Source of the DNA: Rhizobium sp. Root1212
Lineage (GTDB): Bacteria; Pseudomonadota; Alphaproteobacteria; Rhizobiales; Rhizobiaceae
Assembly: GCF_001424985.1 (NCBI RefSeq)
Contig: NZ_LMDA01000012.1
Coordinates: 186,001 to 250,000, forward strand
DNA length: 64,000 nt
Reading direction: 5' to 3'
How positions within the stretch are numbered: position 1 is the first letter of the stretch; every line of letters starts with the position of its first letter. The notes beneath the pieces were generated by a model, which worked only from the letters and a program-made list of their open reading frames with translations, had not been told where the DNA came from and searched no databases. Made by a program: the position numbers and the translations under genes. Positions 1 through 7,601 of the stretch are shown piece after piece.

Positions 1-307
1 TCAGGGCCATGGCGACGAAACCGAGTGCGACGCCTGCGATCTGCGTGGTCGTCAGCCGTTCGCCGAAGATGGCGAAGGCGATGATGTTGACGAGCAGCAA
101 TTGGGCGATGGCCGAGGCGGAGATGGCAAGGCCGAGCCCGCCCTCCCGCATCAGCCGCACCATCATCAGGTTGCCGACGCAATAAAGGCCGAGGGAGAAC
201 AGCAGGATGAGGATGTTGTTGTTGGCGACGTAATAGCGCGATGCGGTCGCGGCGCTCAGGAAAACCGCCATGGCTGCGGCAAGCCAGACAATGAAGGCGG
301 GGTTCAT
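1..307 (-). CDS. Small DMT/EamA-like membrane protein (3' part beyond window edge)
   Basis: The reverse strand from an ATG at 307 is open to the window edge (about 102 codons seen), so the C-terminus is missing. The product is very hydrophobic: an N-terminal helix (FIVWLAAAMAVFLSAATA), a second (NILILLFSLGLYCVGNLMMV), a third (LAISASAIAQLLLVNIIAFAI), then the pattern FGERLTTTQIAGVALGF, which is typical of the last helices of EamA and small multidrug resistance transporters. This suggests a four-helix transporter of the drug/metabolite superfamily, acting in the inner membrane. The substrate is unknown. It lies downstream of the ABC ATPase on the same strand, separated by a palindromic repeat. 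Confidence 0.7.
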   Translation of the reverse strand, partial: MNPAFIVWLAAAMAVFLSAATASRYYVANNNILILLFSLGLYCVGNLMMVRLMREGGLGLAISASAIAQLLLVNIIAFAIFGERLTTTQIAGVALGFVAMAL

Positions 308-363
308 GGGCGGGCCTGCGCGGTATCGTTGATTTCTTGTGTGAGATGATTGCCGTGTGGCCT

Positions 364-483
364 ACCCACCTCTGTCAGCTTTGCTGACATCTCCCCCTCA
401 AGGGCGGAGATCGGGAGCAAGAGGTGGCCTCCTGCCAATCTCCCCCCTTGAGGGGGAGATGTCACGAAGCGACAGAGGGGGGT
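364..483. repeat. Palindromic intergenic repeat (rhizobial RIME-like)
   Basis: Two arms of about 45 bp (364-411 and 438-483) are near-perfect reverse complements: each reads ACCTCTGTC..TGACATCTCCCCCTCAAGGG.GGAGAT with only a few mismatches. The element fills most of the gap between the DMT-like gene and the ABC ATPase gene. Dispersed palindromes of this composition are common between genes in Rhizobiaceae. It can fold into a long hairpin and may act as a transcription or mRNA-end signal. Confidence 0.7.
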
Positions 484-499
484 ATTTCCGACCAAATCC

Positions 500-1291
500 C
501 TACTCGTCATAGCTGTGCCCCGCTCTCAGGCCGTCGCGCACACGGCTGGCGATTTCGAGGAATTCGGGGGTTTCGCGTATATCGAGCGGCCGTTCGCGGG
601 GCAGGGTGGATTCGATGATGTCGGTGACGCGGCCGGGGCGGGGGCTCATGACGACGATCTTGGTGGAGAGATAAACGGCTTCGGGAATGGAATGGGTGAC
701 GAAGCAGATCGTCTTGTTTGTCCGGTCCCAGAGTTCCAGCAACTGTTCGTTCAGATGGTCGCGGACGATTTCATCGAGCGCGCCGAAGGGTTCGTCCATC
801 AACAGCAGATCGGCGTCGAAGGCGAGCGCGCGGGCAATCGAGGCGCGTTGCTGCATGCCGCCGGAAAGCTGCCAGGGGAATTTCTTGCCGAAGCCGGAGA
901 GGTTCACGAGGTCCAGCGTGCGGGCGATGCGCGCTTGCTGCTCGGCTTTAGAGTAACCCATTATCTCCAGCGGAAGGGCGATGTTCTTCTCGATCGTGCG
1001 CCAGGGATAAAGCGCCGCCGCCTGAAAGACATAGCCGTAGGAGCGGTTTTCGCGGGCGCTTTCCGGCGTTGTGCCGTTGACGGTGATCGAGCCGGCAGTC
1101 GGCTTTTCGAGATCGGCGATGACACGCAGGAAGGTCGTCTTGCCGCAGCCTGAGGGGCCGATGAATGAGACGAAATCCCCCTTCTTCACGTCAAGATTGA
1201 CGCCGGTAAGCGCCGTGACCGGGCCGTCGCCGGTCTCGAAGGTCAAGCCGAGGTCGCGCGCGGAGACCACCGATGCGAGATTGGACGTCAT
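500..1291 (-). CDS. ABC transporter ATP-binding protein (NrtD/SsuB/TauB type)
   Basis: This is a 263-residue ATPase of the nitrate/sulfonate/taurine class. Walker A (GPSGCGKTT, about residues 45-53), the ABC signature (LSGGMQQR), Walker B (LLLMDEPFGALD) and the switch histidine (CFVTHSIPEA) are all present. The frame is open further upstream to an ATG at 1375, but AGGAG lies just before the ATG at 1291, and the family homology starts there, so 1291 is preferred. The gene sits beside the pyrimidine-degradation genes, so a pyrimidine or related N-heterocycle import role is an inference. No permease or binding protein is visible in the window, so its partners must lie further left or elsewhere. 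Confidence 0.88.
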   Translation of the reverse strand: MTSNLASVVSARDLGLTFETGDGPVTALTGVNLDVKKGDFVSFIGPSGCGKTTFLRVIADLEKPTAGSITVNGTTPESARENRSYGYVFQAAALYPWRTIEKNIALPLEIMGYSKAEQQARIARTLDLVNLSGFGKKFPWQLSGGMQQRASIARALAFDADLLLMDEPFGALDEIVRDHLNEQLLELWDRTNKTICFVTHSIPEAVYLSTKIVVMSPRPGRVTDIIESTLPRERPLDIRETPEFLEIASRVRDGLRAGHSYDE

Positions 1292-1407
1292 GGCCGCTCC
1301 TGCGCTTGCCCCGGAAGATTCTTCGTGAAGCCCTGCGGCTTGCTGTTTTGAAATATCGTACGTCATATTTTCCATTTACGGTATGGTGCCGCAGGGGAGG
1401 ATGAGGG

Positions 1408-1827
1408 ATGTCCGAGGAAGTTTTGGCGAAGCCGACCTGCCACGTGGTACGCACGGGGCATACTTACGACGGCAAGCAGGGGTTGAGCTATTTCGAGGGT
1501 ATTTCGGCTGAGGCCGTCGGGGCGAAGGGCATCTGCATGCACCTTCTGACGATCCCGCCGGGCGGCCGCGCCAAGGCGCATATGCACGAAAGCCATGAAA
1601 CGGCGATCTACATGCTCTCCGGCGAGGCCCACACTTGGTACGGCGACCGGCTGGAGCATCACGTGGTCGTCAAGGCCGGCGAAATGTTCTACATTCCGGC
1701 CGGCGTGCCGCATCTGCCGGCCAATCTTTCGGATGCCCCCTGCAGCGCGGTGATCGCGCGGACAGATCCCAACGAACAGGAAAGCGTGGTGCTGCTGCCG
1801 GAACTGGAAGCGCTGGTCAGTTTTTGA
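1408..1827 (+). CDS. Cupin-domain protein
   Basis: A 139-residue single-domain cupin. Cupin motif 1 is PPGGRAKAHMHESHE..YMLSG (about residues 51-71), giving the His-x-His and Glu metal ligands; motif 2 is GEMFYIPAGVPHLPAN (about 91-106) with the last His. This makes it a probable metal-binding small beta-barrel enzyme or sensor; the substrate is unknown. The start follows a GGGGAGGATGAGGG purine tract. It is divergent from the ABC ATPase, with a gap of 116 bp to that gene's chosen start, and may share control with the pyrimidine genes. Function cannot be set from sequence alone. Confidence 0.8.
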   Translation: MSEEVLAKPTCHVVRTGHTYDGKQGLSYFEGISAEAVGAKGICMHLLTIPPGGRAKAHMHESHETAIYMLSGEAHTWYGDRLEHHVVVKAGEMFYIPAGVPHLPANLSDAPCSAVIARTDPNEQESVVLLPELEALVSF

Positions 1828-1874
1828 CGATCGGCTTTCGGGCGCGGGACGCGGTGGTAATGGCATTCGGGGTT

Positions 1875-3332
1875 TCACACCCCGCTCGCCGGAATGCCTG
1901 ACCGTTCCACCTTGCGCGGTGCCGTGAGTTCCTTCCAGGTGGAAAGCGCCTTGTTGACGGCGGCGAAGGGCTCGCGGGAAACGAACTTGCCGTGGCCTTC
2001 CTGCGTCTTGACCGTGCCGTCTTCGATGGCGACCACGCCACGGGTGAGGGTGTAGCGCGGCAGGCCGGTCACCTGCTTGCCCTCAAAGACATTATAGTCG
2101 ATCGCCGATTGCTGGCTCTTGGCGGAGATGGTCTTGGAGCGCTTCGGGTCCCAGACGACGATATCGGCATCGGCACCGACAAGGATAGCGCCCTTGCGCG
2201 GATAGACGTTGAGAATCTTGGCGATGTTGGTGGAAGTGACGGCCACGAACTCGTTCATGGTGATGCGGCCCGTCGCCACACCATAGGTCCAAAGCATCGG
2301 CATGCGGTCTTCGAGGCCGCCGGTGCCGTTGGGGATTTTGCGGAAATCGCCCGCACCCGTCCGCTTCTGCTCGGTGGTAAAAGCGCAGTGATCGGTCGCG
2401 ACCACTTGCAGCGAACCTGAGGACAAGCCCGCCCAGAGGCTGTCCTGATGCTGCTTGTTGCGGAAGGGCGGCGACATCACGCGGCGGGCGGCATGGTCCC
2501 AGTCCTTGTTGAAATATTCCGTCTCATCCAGCGTCAGATGCTGGATCAGAGGCTCGCCATAGACGCGCATGCCGTTCTGCCGGGCGCGGCGGATGGCTTC
2601 ATGCGCCTGTTCGCAGGAGGTGTGGACGACATAGAGCGGCACGCGGGCCATGTCGGCGATGATGATGGCGCGGTTGGTGGCCTCGCCCTCGACGGAGGCG
2701 GGGCGCGAATAGGCGTGGCCTTCGGGGCCGTTATTGCCTTCATCCATCAGCTTCTGCTGCATGGCGGCGACGACGTCGCCATTTTCGGCGTGGACGAGGG
2801 GCAGTGCGCCAAGCTCGGCGCAACGCTGGAACGAGGCGAACATCTCGTCGTCGTTCACCATCAGCGCGCCCTTGTAGGCCATGAAGTGCTTGAAGGTGTT
2901 GATGCCCTTCTCCTGCACGACGGTCTTCATGTCGTTGAAGACCTGCTCGCCCCACCACGTCACAGACATATGGAAGGAATAGTCGCAATTGGCGCGGGTC
3001 GATTTGTTGTCCCAGCGTTTCAGCGCGTCGAGCAGCGACTGGCCGGGGTCGGGCAGACAGAAATCGACCACCATGGTCGTGCCGCCGGCCAGACCGGCGC
3101 GGGTACCGCTTTCGAAATCGTCGGAGGAATAGGTGCCCATGAAGGGCATTTCGAGATGCACATGCGGATCGATGCCGCCGGGCATGACATAACAGCCGGT
3201 GGCGTCCAGCGTCGTGTCGCCCGAAAGGTTCGGGCCGATCTCGACGATCTTGTCGCCTTCGATCTTGACGTCCGCTTTGTAGGTCAGGTCCGCCGTGACG
3301 ATCGTTCCGCCCTTGATGACTGTGGTGGTCAT
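1875..3332 (-). CDS. hydA: Dihydropyrimidinase (D-hydantoinase)
   Basis: A 485-residue amidohydrolase that opens dihydrouracil or dihydrothymine to N-carbamoyl-beta-alanine (or its methyl form), step 2 of reductive pyrimidine breakdown. Two-metal ligands are visible: DPHVH (His57, His59), the lysine expected to be carboxylated in FMAYKG (Lys154), His181 (LVHAENG), His237 (VVHTS) and the Asp of VATDHCAF. The frame runs to 3389, but AAGGGAG precedes the ATG at 3332 (MTTTVIKGG), which matches normal family N-termini. It is downstream of the hydrolase gene on the same strand, separated by a strong hairpin. It may also act on other hydantoins. Confidence 0.93.
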   Translation of the reverse strand: MTTTVIKGGTIVTADLTYKADVKIEGDKIVEIGPNLSGDTTLDATGCYVMPGGIDPHVHLEMPFMGTYSSDDFESGTRAGLAGGTTMVVDFCLPDPGQSLLDALKRWDNKSTRANCDYSFHMSVTWWGEQVFNDMKTVVQEKGINTFKHFMAYKGALMVNDDEMFASFQRCAELGALPLVHAENGDVVAAMQQKLMDEGNNGPEGHAYSRPASVEGEATNRAIIIADMARVPLYVVHTSCEQAHEAIRRARQNGMRVYGEPLIQHLTLDETEYFNKDWDHAARRVMSPPFRNKQHQDSLWAGLSSGSLQVVATDHCAFTTEQKRTGAGDFRKIPNGTGGLEDRMPMLWTYGVATGRITMNEFVAVTSTNIAKILNVYPRKGAILVGADADIVVWDPKRSKTISAKSQQSAIDYNVFEGKQVTGLPRYTLTRGVVAIEDGTVKTQEGHGKFVSREPFAAVNKALSTWKELTAPRKVERSGIPASGV

Positions 3333-3423
3333 GACTGCTCCCTTTTGTTCTTCACTGGCGCTGGCCGGCCATAGGCAGATGGCGTTCACCGCGCATGTAG
3401 ATGTCGTCGGACAAAACAGGGTC

Positions 3424-3452
3424 GGGAACGGCGCGATTATCGCGCCGTTCCC
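3424..3452 (-). promoter_or_regulatory. Intercistronic hairpin between hydrolase gene and hydA
   Basis: A perfect 13-bp stem (GGGAACGGCGCGA / TCGCGCCGTTCCC) with a 3-nt loop abuts the stop codon of the upstream hydrolase gene. No T-run follows, so it looks like an mRNA 3'-end stabiliser or attenuator and not a full terminator. Similar perfect hairpins recur at other gene junctions in this window. Confidence 0.6.
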
Positions 3453-4706
3453 TCATTCCACGATCCCCGCCGTCTCCACGACCGCATGGAACAGCACGTC
3501 GCAACCGGCGGCGGCCCATTCCTTGGAGATGTCTTCCGCTTCGTTGTGGCTGAGGCCCCCGACGCAAGGGCACATGACCATCGTTGCGGGCGCCACCTTG
3601 GCGGCCCAGCAGGCGTCGTGGCCGGCGCCGGAGATGAGGTTCATGTGGCTGTAGCCGAGCTTTTCGGCGGCGGTTCGGACGGCGGTTACCAGTGTCGGAT
3701 CGAAGGTCACCGGCGCAAAATGGCCGATGGCCTCGATGGAACAGCCGACCCCGAGCGCTTCTGTGATCTTCGGCGCCTCGGCCTCGATTTTCGCCCGCAT
3801 GCGGTCGAGCTTGGCCTTGTCCGGCGAGCGGATGTCGACCGTGAACACTACCTTGCCCGGCAGGACATTGCGGGAATTCGGCGAGAAGAACACCTGGCCG
3901 ACGCCGCCGACGGCGCCCGGCTGTTCGCCCATGGCGACATCCTGCACCATCTCGATGATGCGCGACATGGCAAGACCGGCATTGACGCGCATGTTCATCG
4001 GCGTCGAGCCGGTATGGGCTTCGCGGCCGGTCAGGGTGAATTCCAACCACCACAGACCCTGACAGTGCGTCACCACGCCGATCTGCTTGTCTTCGGCTTC
4101 GAGGATCGGACCTTGTTCGATGTGATATTCGAAATAGGCGTGCATTTTTCGCGCGCCGACTTCTTCGTGGCCCAGCCAGCCGATGCGCTTCAGCTCATCG
4201 CCATAGGTCTTGCCCTCGGGGTCCTTGCGCCCGTAGGCGTAATCGAGCGTATGCACGCCGGCAAAAACGCCGGAGGCGAGCATGGCGGGGGCGAAACGCG
4301 CGCCTTCCTCGTTTGCCCAGTTGGTGACGACGATCGGGTGCTTCGTCTTGATTCCGAGATCGTTCATGGTGCGCACGACTTCCAGCGCGCCGAGCACGCC
4401 GAGCACGCCGTCATATTTGCCGCCGGTCGGCTGGGTGTCGAGATGGCTGCCGACATAGACGGGCAGCGCATCCGGGTCGGTGCCCGGACGGGTGGCGAAC
4501 ATGGTGCCCATCCGATCGACGCCCATGGTGAGGCCCGCGTCCTCGCACCACTTCTGGAAAAGGTGGCGGCCTTCGCCGTCCTCGTCGGTCAGGGTCTGGC
4601 GATTGTTGCCGCCGGCTATGCCGGGGCCGATCTTCGCCATGTCCATAAGGCTGTCCCACAGGCGGTCGGCATTGACGCGCATGTTCTCGCCCGGCGCTGC
4701 TGCCAT
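3453..4706 (-). CDS. hyuC: Zn-dependent amidohydrolase (beta-ureidopropionase / N-carbamoyl amino-acid hydrolase)
   Basis: A 417-residue M20/M28-like hydrolase of the HyuC/AmaB/allantoate amidohydrolase class. It would remove the carbamoyl group from N-carbamoyl-beta-alanine, step 3 of pyrimidine reduction. Metal-site motifs include GSHLDTQPTGGKYDG (about residues 87-101), the NWANEEGARF segment, and the late His in SGAGHDACW. GAGGAG precedes the ATG at 4706. It heads the hyuC-hydA unit and is divergent from rutR across a gap with a RutR-like site. Clustering with preTA and hydA favours ureidopropionase over allantoate hydrolase, though the two cannot be told apart by motif. Confidence 0.87.
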   Translation of the reverse strand: MAAAPGENMRVNADRLWDSLMDMAKIGPGIAGGNNRQTLTDEDGEGRHLFQKWCEDAGLTMGVDRMGTMFATRPGTDPDALPVYVGSHLDTQPTGGKYDGVLGVLGALEVVRTMNDLGIKTKHPIVVTNWANEEGARFAPAMLASGVFAGVHTLDYAYGRKDPEGKTYGDELKRIGWLGHEEVGARKMHAYFEYHIEQGPILEAEDKQIGVVTHCQGLWWLEFTLTGREAHTGSTPMNMRVNAGLAMSRIIEMVQDVAMGEQPGAVGGVGQVFFSPNSRNVLPGKVVFTVDIRSPDKAKLDRMRAKIEAEAPKITEALGVGCSIEAIGHFAPVTFDPTLVTAVRTAAEKLGYSHMNLISGAGHDACWAAKVAPATMVMCPCVGGLSHNEAEDISKEWAAAGCDVLFHAVVETAGIVE

Positions 4707-4837
4707 GGCTCAACTCCTCATCAGTTTTTCAAGGGATGCGCCTTGCGCGTCCCGCAGTTCCCGTTGATCAAATCGGGGCTGTTTTTTGGATCGCCCTTCG
4801 ATCAGTCGTTGCCTTTATATGTGAACTGACTGATAAT

Positions 4838-4853
4838 TTGACCGGTTGGTAAA
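4838..4853. promoter_or_regulatory. Candidate RutR operator
   Basis: TTGACCGGTTGGTAAA matches the E. coli RutR consensus TTGACCAnnTGGTCAA at 12 of its 14 defined positions. It lies in the gap between hyuC (minus strand) and the rutR-like gene (plus strand), so one site could control both. The match is seen directly; the regulation is inferred. Confidence 0.6.
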
Positions 4854-4934
4854 CATTACAACTTCCATTGCCGCACTCAAGACGGAAAATGGAAAAATCG
4901 GCTTCTTTCGGATCGCGGTGAAGCAGGGGGAAAG

Positions 4935-5591
4935 ATGGTACTTCCGAGGGCTGCCAGAACACAACGGCGAACCCGCATTCAGGAAGAAAAGGAAGAGCAG
5001 ATCCTCGAGGCAGCACTCGAGGTTTTCGCGACTCACGGTTTTCGCGGCAGCACCATCGACCAGATCGCCGACGTGGCGGGCATGTCGAAGCCGAACCTGC
5101 TCTATTATTTTCGCACCAAGGAGACGATGCACCGGGCGCTGATCGACCGGGTGCTGGACACGTGGCTCGATCCGCTCCGGGAATTCGATGCGGAGGGAAA
5201 CCCGGCGTCGGAAATCCGCAGCTATATCCGCCGCAAGTTGGAGATGGCGCGGGATTTTCCGCGCGAAAGCCGGCTGTTCGCCAACGAAGTGCTGCAGGGT
5301 GCGCCCCATATCGAGGACGAGCTGACAGGGCCTTTGAAGGCACTGGTGGACGAGAAGGCCGAAGTCATCCGCTCCTGGGCGCGGGCGGGCAAGATCGCCA
5401 AATGCGATCCTTACCACCTGATCTTCGCGATCTGGTCGACCACCCAGCATTATGCCGATTTCGACGTGCAGGTTAAGGCCGTGCTCGGTGAAGCCCATTC
5501 GGGAGAAGGGCGCTTCGAGGATGCGGCGCGCTTTCTGGAGCAGTTGTTCATCGGCGGTCTCGCGGTGGCGCAGGAGCCGTCAGCGACCTGA
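4935..5591 (+). CDS. rutR: TetR-family regulator, RutR-like
   Basis: A 218-residue TetR protein. The N-terminal helix-turn-helix (ILEAALEVFATHGFRGSTIDQIADVAGMSKPNLLYYF, about residues 22-59) and the C-terminal part (DELTGPLKALVDEKAEVI..., DPYHLIFAIWSTTQHYADF) closely follow E. coli RutR, the uracil/thymine-responsive master regulator of pyrimidine degradation. The ATG at 4935 follows GGGGGAAAG. The 3' end overlaps the convergent cyclase gene by 12 bp. Its place beside hyuC-hydA and near preTA fits pathway control, with uracil or thymine as likely ligand. Confidence 0.9.
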   Translation: MVLPRAARTQRRTRIQEEKEEQILEAALEVFATHGFRGSTIDQIADVAGMSKPNLLYYFRTKETMHRALIDRVLDTWLDPLREFDAEGNPASEIRSYIRRKLEMARDFPRESRLFANEVLQGAPHIEDELTGPLKALVDEKAEVIRSWARAGKIAKCDPYHLIFAIWSTTQHYADFDVQVKAVLGEAHSGEGRFEDAARFLEQLFIGGLAVAQEPSAT

Positions 5592-7301
5592 TTTTTCCGG
5601 GCTTTTCTCGGGGCGCGACGGTATCGCTCCGTTCTGGCTCGCAGCCGGCGGGCTGGCGGCCTTTTCGGCCAGCAGAGGCTCGAATTCCTCCGCCTTGTAG
5701 ACGATCAACGTTTCGAGCGTGCCGGCGCGGCCGCGGATGGCGATATGGTAGCTCTCATGGCCGGAGAGCGGCAGGCCGGCATAGCGCACCAGGTCGGCCG
5801 AGACCGCGAGTTGCGCGTCATATTCCTTGGCGAAACCCTCGAGCCGGCTTGCGGCATTGATCGTATCGCCGACCGCCGTCAGCGACGAGGCGCGGCCGTA
5901 GCCGATCTGGCCGATGATCGCCGGCCCGGCATGCATGCCCATGGCGATGCGCAGGGGCTGATCCAGTTCGCTCATGAAATTGCGGTTGAGAACTTCGACG
6001 TTGCGGGCGATCCGGGTGGTGGCGTTCAAGGCCTGCTGGCAGGCCGTTTCGATGCCGGTGTTGAGGCCGAAGATCGCAAGAGCGCCATCGCCGATGAACT
6101 TGTCGACGACGCCACCAGCGCTTTCCACAGCTTCCCCGATCATCTCGAAATAGCGGTTGAGCAGGAAAACGGTGTCGAAGGGAAGCTGCTGCTGCGACAG
6201 CCGGGTGAAGTCGCGCAGGTCGCAGAAGAGCACGGCGATGCGGCGTTCGCGGCCGGCGGCTTCCTCGGCATTCGGACCAGAGGAAACGCCGACATTATCG
6301 GCGCCGAGCACGGGGGCGATGGACACATTGTGGTTGGGACGAAGCTGGCAGGCGAGGCGCACGTTTTCCGGCGCCTTGATACGGGCGAGCGTATTGCGCT
6401 CGGCCTCACCGGGGGCGGGCAAGCCTTCCATCCCTTCGAGAATGCGCACGCGGCAGGTGGAACAGCGGCCACGGCCGCCGCAGACCGAGATATGCGGAAT
6501 GCCGGCGGCGCGGCTGGTTTCGAGCAGGGTGAAGCCGCGTGCGACCGAGATGCTGCGGCCATCCGGGTAGCTGACGCGGATTTTGCCGTTGGCGGGCAGG
6601 GCGCGCAGGAGCAGCGTGCCGCCGACCGAACCGAAGAGCGTGGCATAGATCCAGAAGCGGATATCGCTCAGCAGGGCAAAATCCGCCCGGTCCTGCATGA
6701 ACCAGGCGTGGGAGGGCTGGCCGAGCGAGCGTGCACCGACCGAAAAGCCGAGCAAGGCCAGCACCGGCACGAGCAGTGCCACGGTGTAAAGCAGAAGCTG
6801 ATAGCGCGGGTACCAGGCCCGGCCGCGCATCCAGAACCAGAAGCCGAGACAGCCGTGGGTCCAGGCAAAGACAAGCGCGACCGACTGGCGCACGGCATCG
6901 GGCGGACGCGCCCAGAGATTGGGCAGCACCTCGTAATAGCTGGCGGCATAGCCGGAGAGCATCCATTCGATGCGGGTGCCCACCACATGCGGCACCAGCA
7001 TGAAGGGCAAAGCGAGGCCGAAGACGATCTTCAGCGCCTCGCGCGGCGGCATGCGCAGGGTTTGGCGGCCATAGATGCTTTCGAGCGCCAGCACGAAATG
7101 GGTCAGCAGCGAGCCGTAGAGCAGGACCGTGCCGAGCCAGTTGCGCCAGAGGATGTTGAAGAGCGTGCGGCCCTTCTCCATGGCATCGACTGAGATGAGG
7201 CCGAGCGCGTGATTGAGGAAATGGGTAAGCAGAAACAGCCCGAGACAGACACCTGTGATCAGGTGCAGCCGTTTGCGGGGAATTTCCGTTTTCAATTTCA
7301 A
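5580..7301 (-). CDS. cyaC: Membrane adenylate cyclase with heme-type six-helix domain and 2Fe-2S domain (CyaC-like)
   Basis: A 573-residue fusion. Residues ~10-230 form about six membrane helices with several histidines, resembling succinate-dehydrogenase/fumarate-reductase cytochrome b anchors. Residues ~240-330 are a plant-type 2Fe-2S ferredoxin (CGGRGRCSTC plus a later RLACQL Cys). Residues ~345-545 are a class III cyclase with FCDLRDFT and DKFIGDGALAIFG metal-binding aspartates and a late T.VGDTINAASRL motif. S. meliloti CyaC has this architecture and is a heme- and redox-linked cyclase. Translation seems to begin at TTG 7301 (or TTG 7295), because an in-frame TAA lies just upstream and no ATG is available. 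Redox control of cAMP is inferred. Confidence 0.9.
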   Translation of the reverse strand: MKLKTEIPRKRLHLITGVCLGLFLLTHFLNHALGLISVDAMEKGRTLFNILWRNWLGTVLLYGSLLTHFVLALESIYGRQTLRMPPREALKIVFGLALPFMLVPHVVGTRIEWMLSGYAASYYEVLPNLWARPPDAVRQSVALVFAWTHGCLGFWFWMRGRAWYPRYQLLLYTVALLVPVLALLGFSVGARSLGQPSHAWFMQDRADFALLSDIRFWIYATLFGSVGGTLLLRALPANGKIRVSYPDGRSISVARGFTLLETSRAAGIPHISVCGGRGRCSTCRVRILEGMEGLPAPGEAERNTLARIKAPENVRLACQLRPNHNVSIAPVLGADNVGVSSGPNAEEAAGRERRIAVLFCDLRDFTRLSQQQLPFDTVFLLNRYFEMIGEAVESAGGVVDKFIGDGALAIFGLNTGIETACQQALNATTRIARNVEVLNRNFMSELDQPLRIAMGMHAGPAIIGQIGYGRASSLTAVGDTINAASRLEGFAKEYDAQLAVSADLVRYAGLPLSGHESYHIAIRGRAGTLETLIVYKAEEFEPLLAEKAASPPAASQNGAIPSRPEKSPEKSGR

Positions 7302-7456
7302 GAGCGTTTCCGCGCGTTTGTGCGTTTCTTCTTAAACTCCTTATTGACGAGTTCGCTCCGCGCGACAATGCCTGTTTTGTAGACGCATCGTCTCGTTTTC
7401 GTGATGAATGCGTGTTCGTGGAGGGGAAATTCGCTGCGCACTCCGAGCAAGTTCCG

Positions 7457-7568
7457 CCCCTCATCCGGCTTGTCGGCCACCTTCTCCCCGTAAAACGGGG
7501 AAAAGGAAGAAGCGGCAACCTCCGTCATCCCCTCGCCCCGCGTGCGGGGAGAGGGGTAGGGTGAGGGG
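7457..7568. repeat. Mosaic palindromic repeat, copy 1
   Basis: Two hairpin units in the preA-cyaC gap. The first (from 7457) reads CCCCTCATCCGGCTTGTCGG then CCACCTTCTCCCCG..CGGGGA. The second is a GCCCCGCGTGCGGGG palindrome followed by AGAGGGGTAGGGTGAGGGG. The same two units in inverse orientation form the repeat at 36586-36711. The rest of the 300-bp gap (7302-7456 and 7569-7601) shows no gene, although AAGGAG near 7335-7340 lies upstream of cyaC. Confidence 0.7.
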
Positions 7569-7601
7569 CAAAAACCCTCATCTTGGCGAAACCGAAGCCT
7601 C

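Noticed and set aside
3425-3450. GGAAC-N16-CGTT match in the hyuC-hydA gap, resembling an EcfG promoter
   Set aside because: The match arises because the sequence is a perfect hairpin (GGGAACG..CGTTCCC), so it reads the same on both strands, and it lies between coupled genes of a catabolic operon. A hairpin explains it better.
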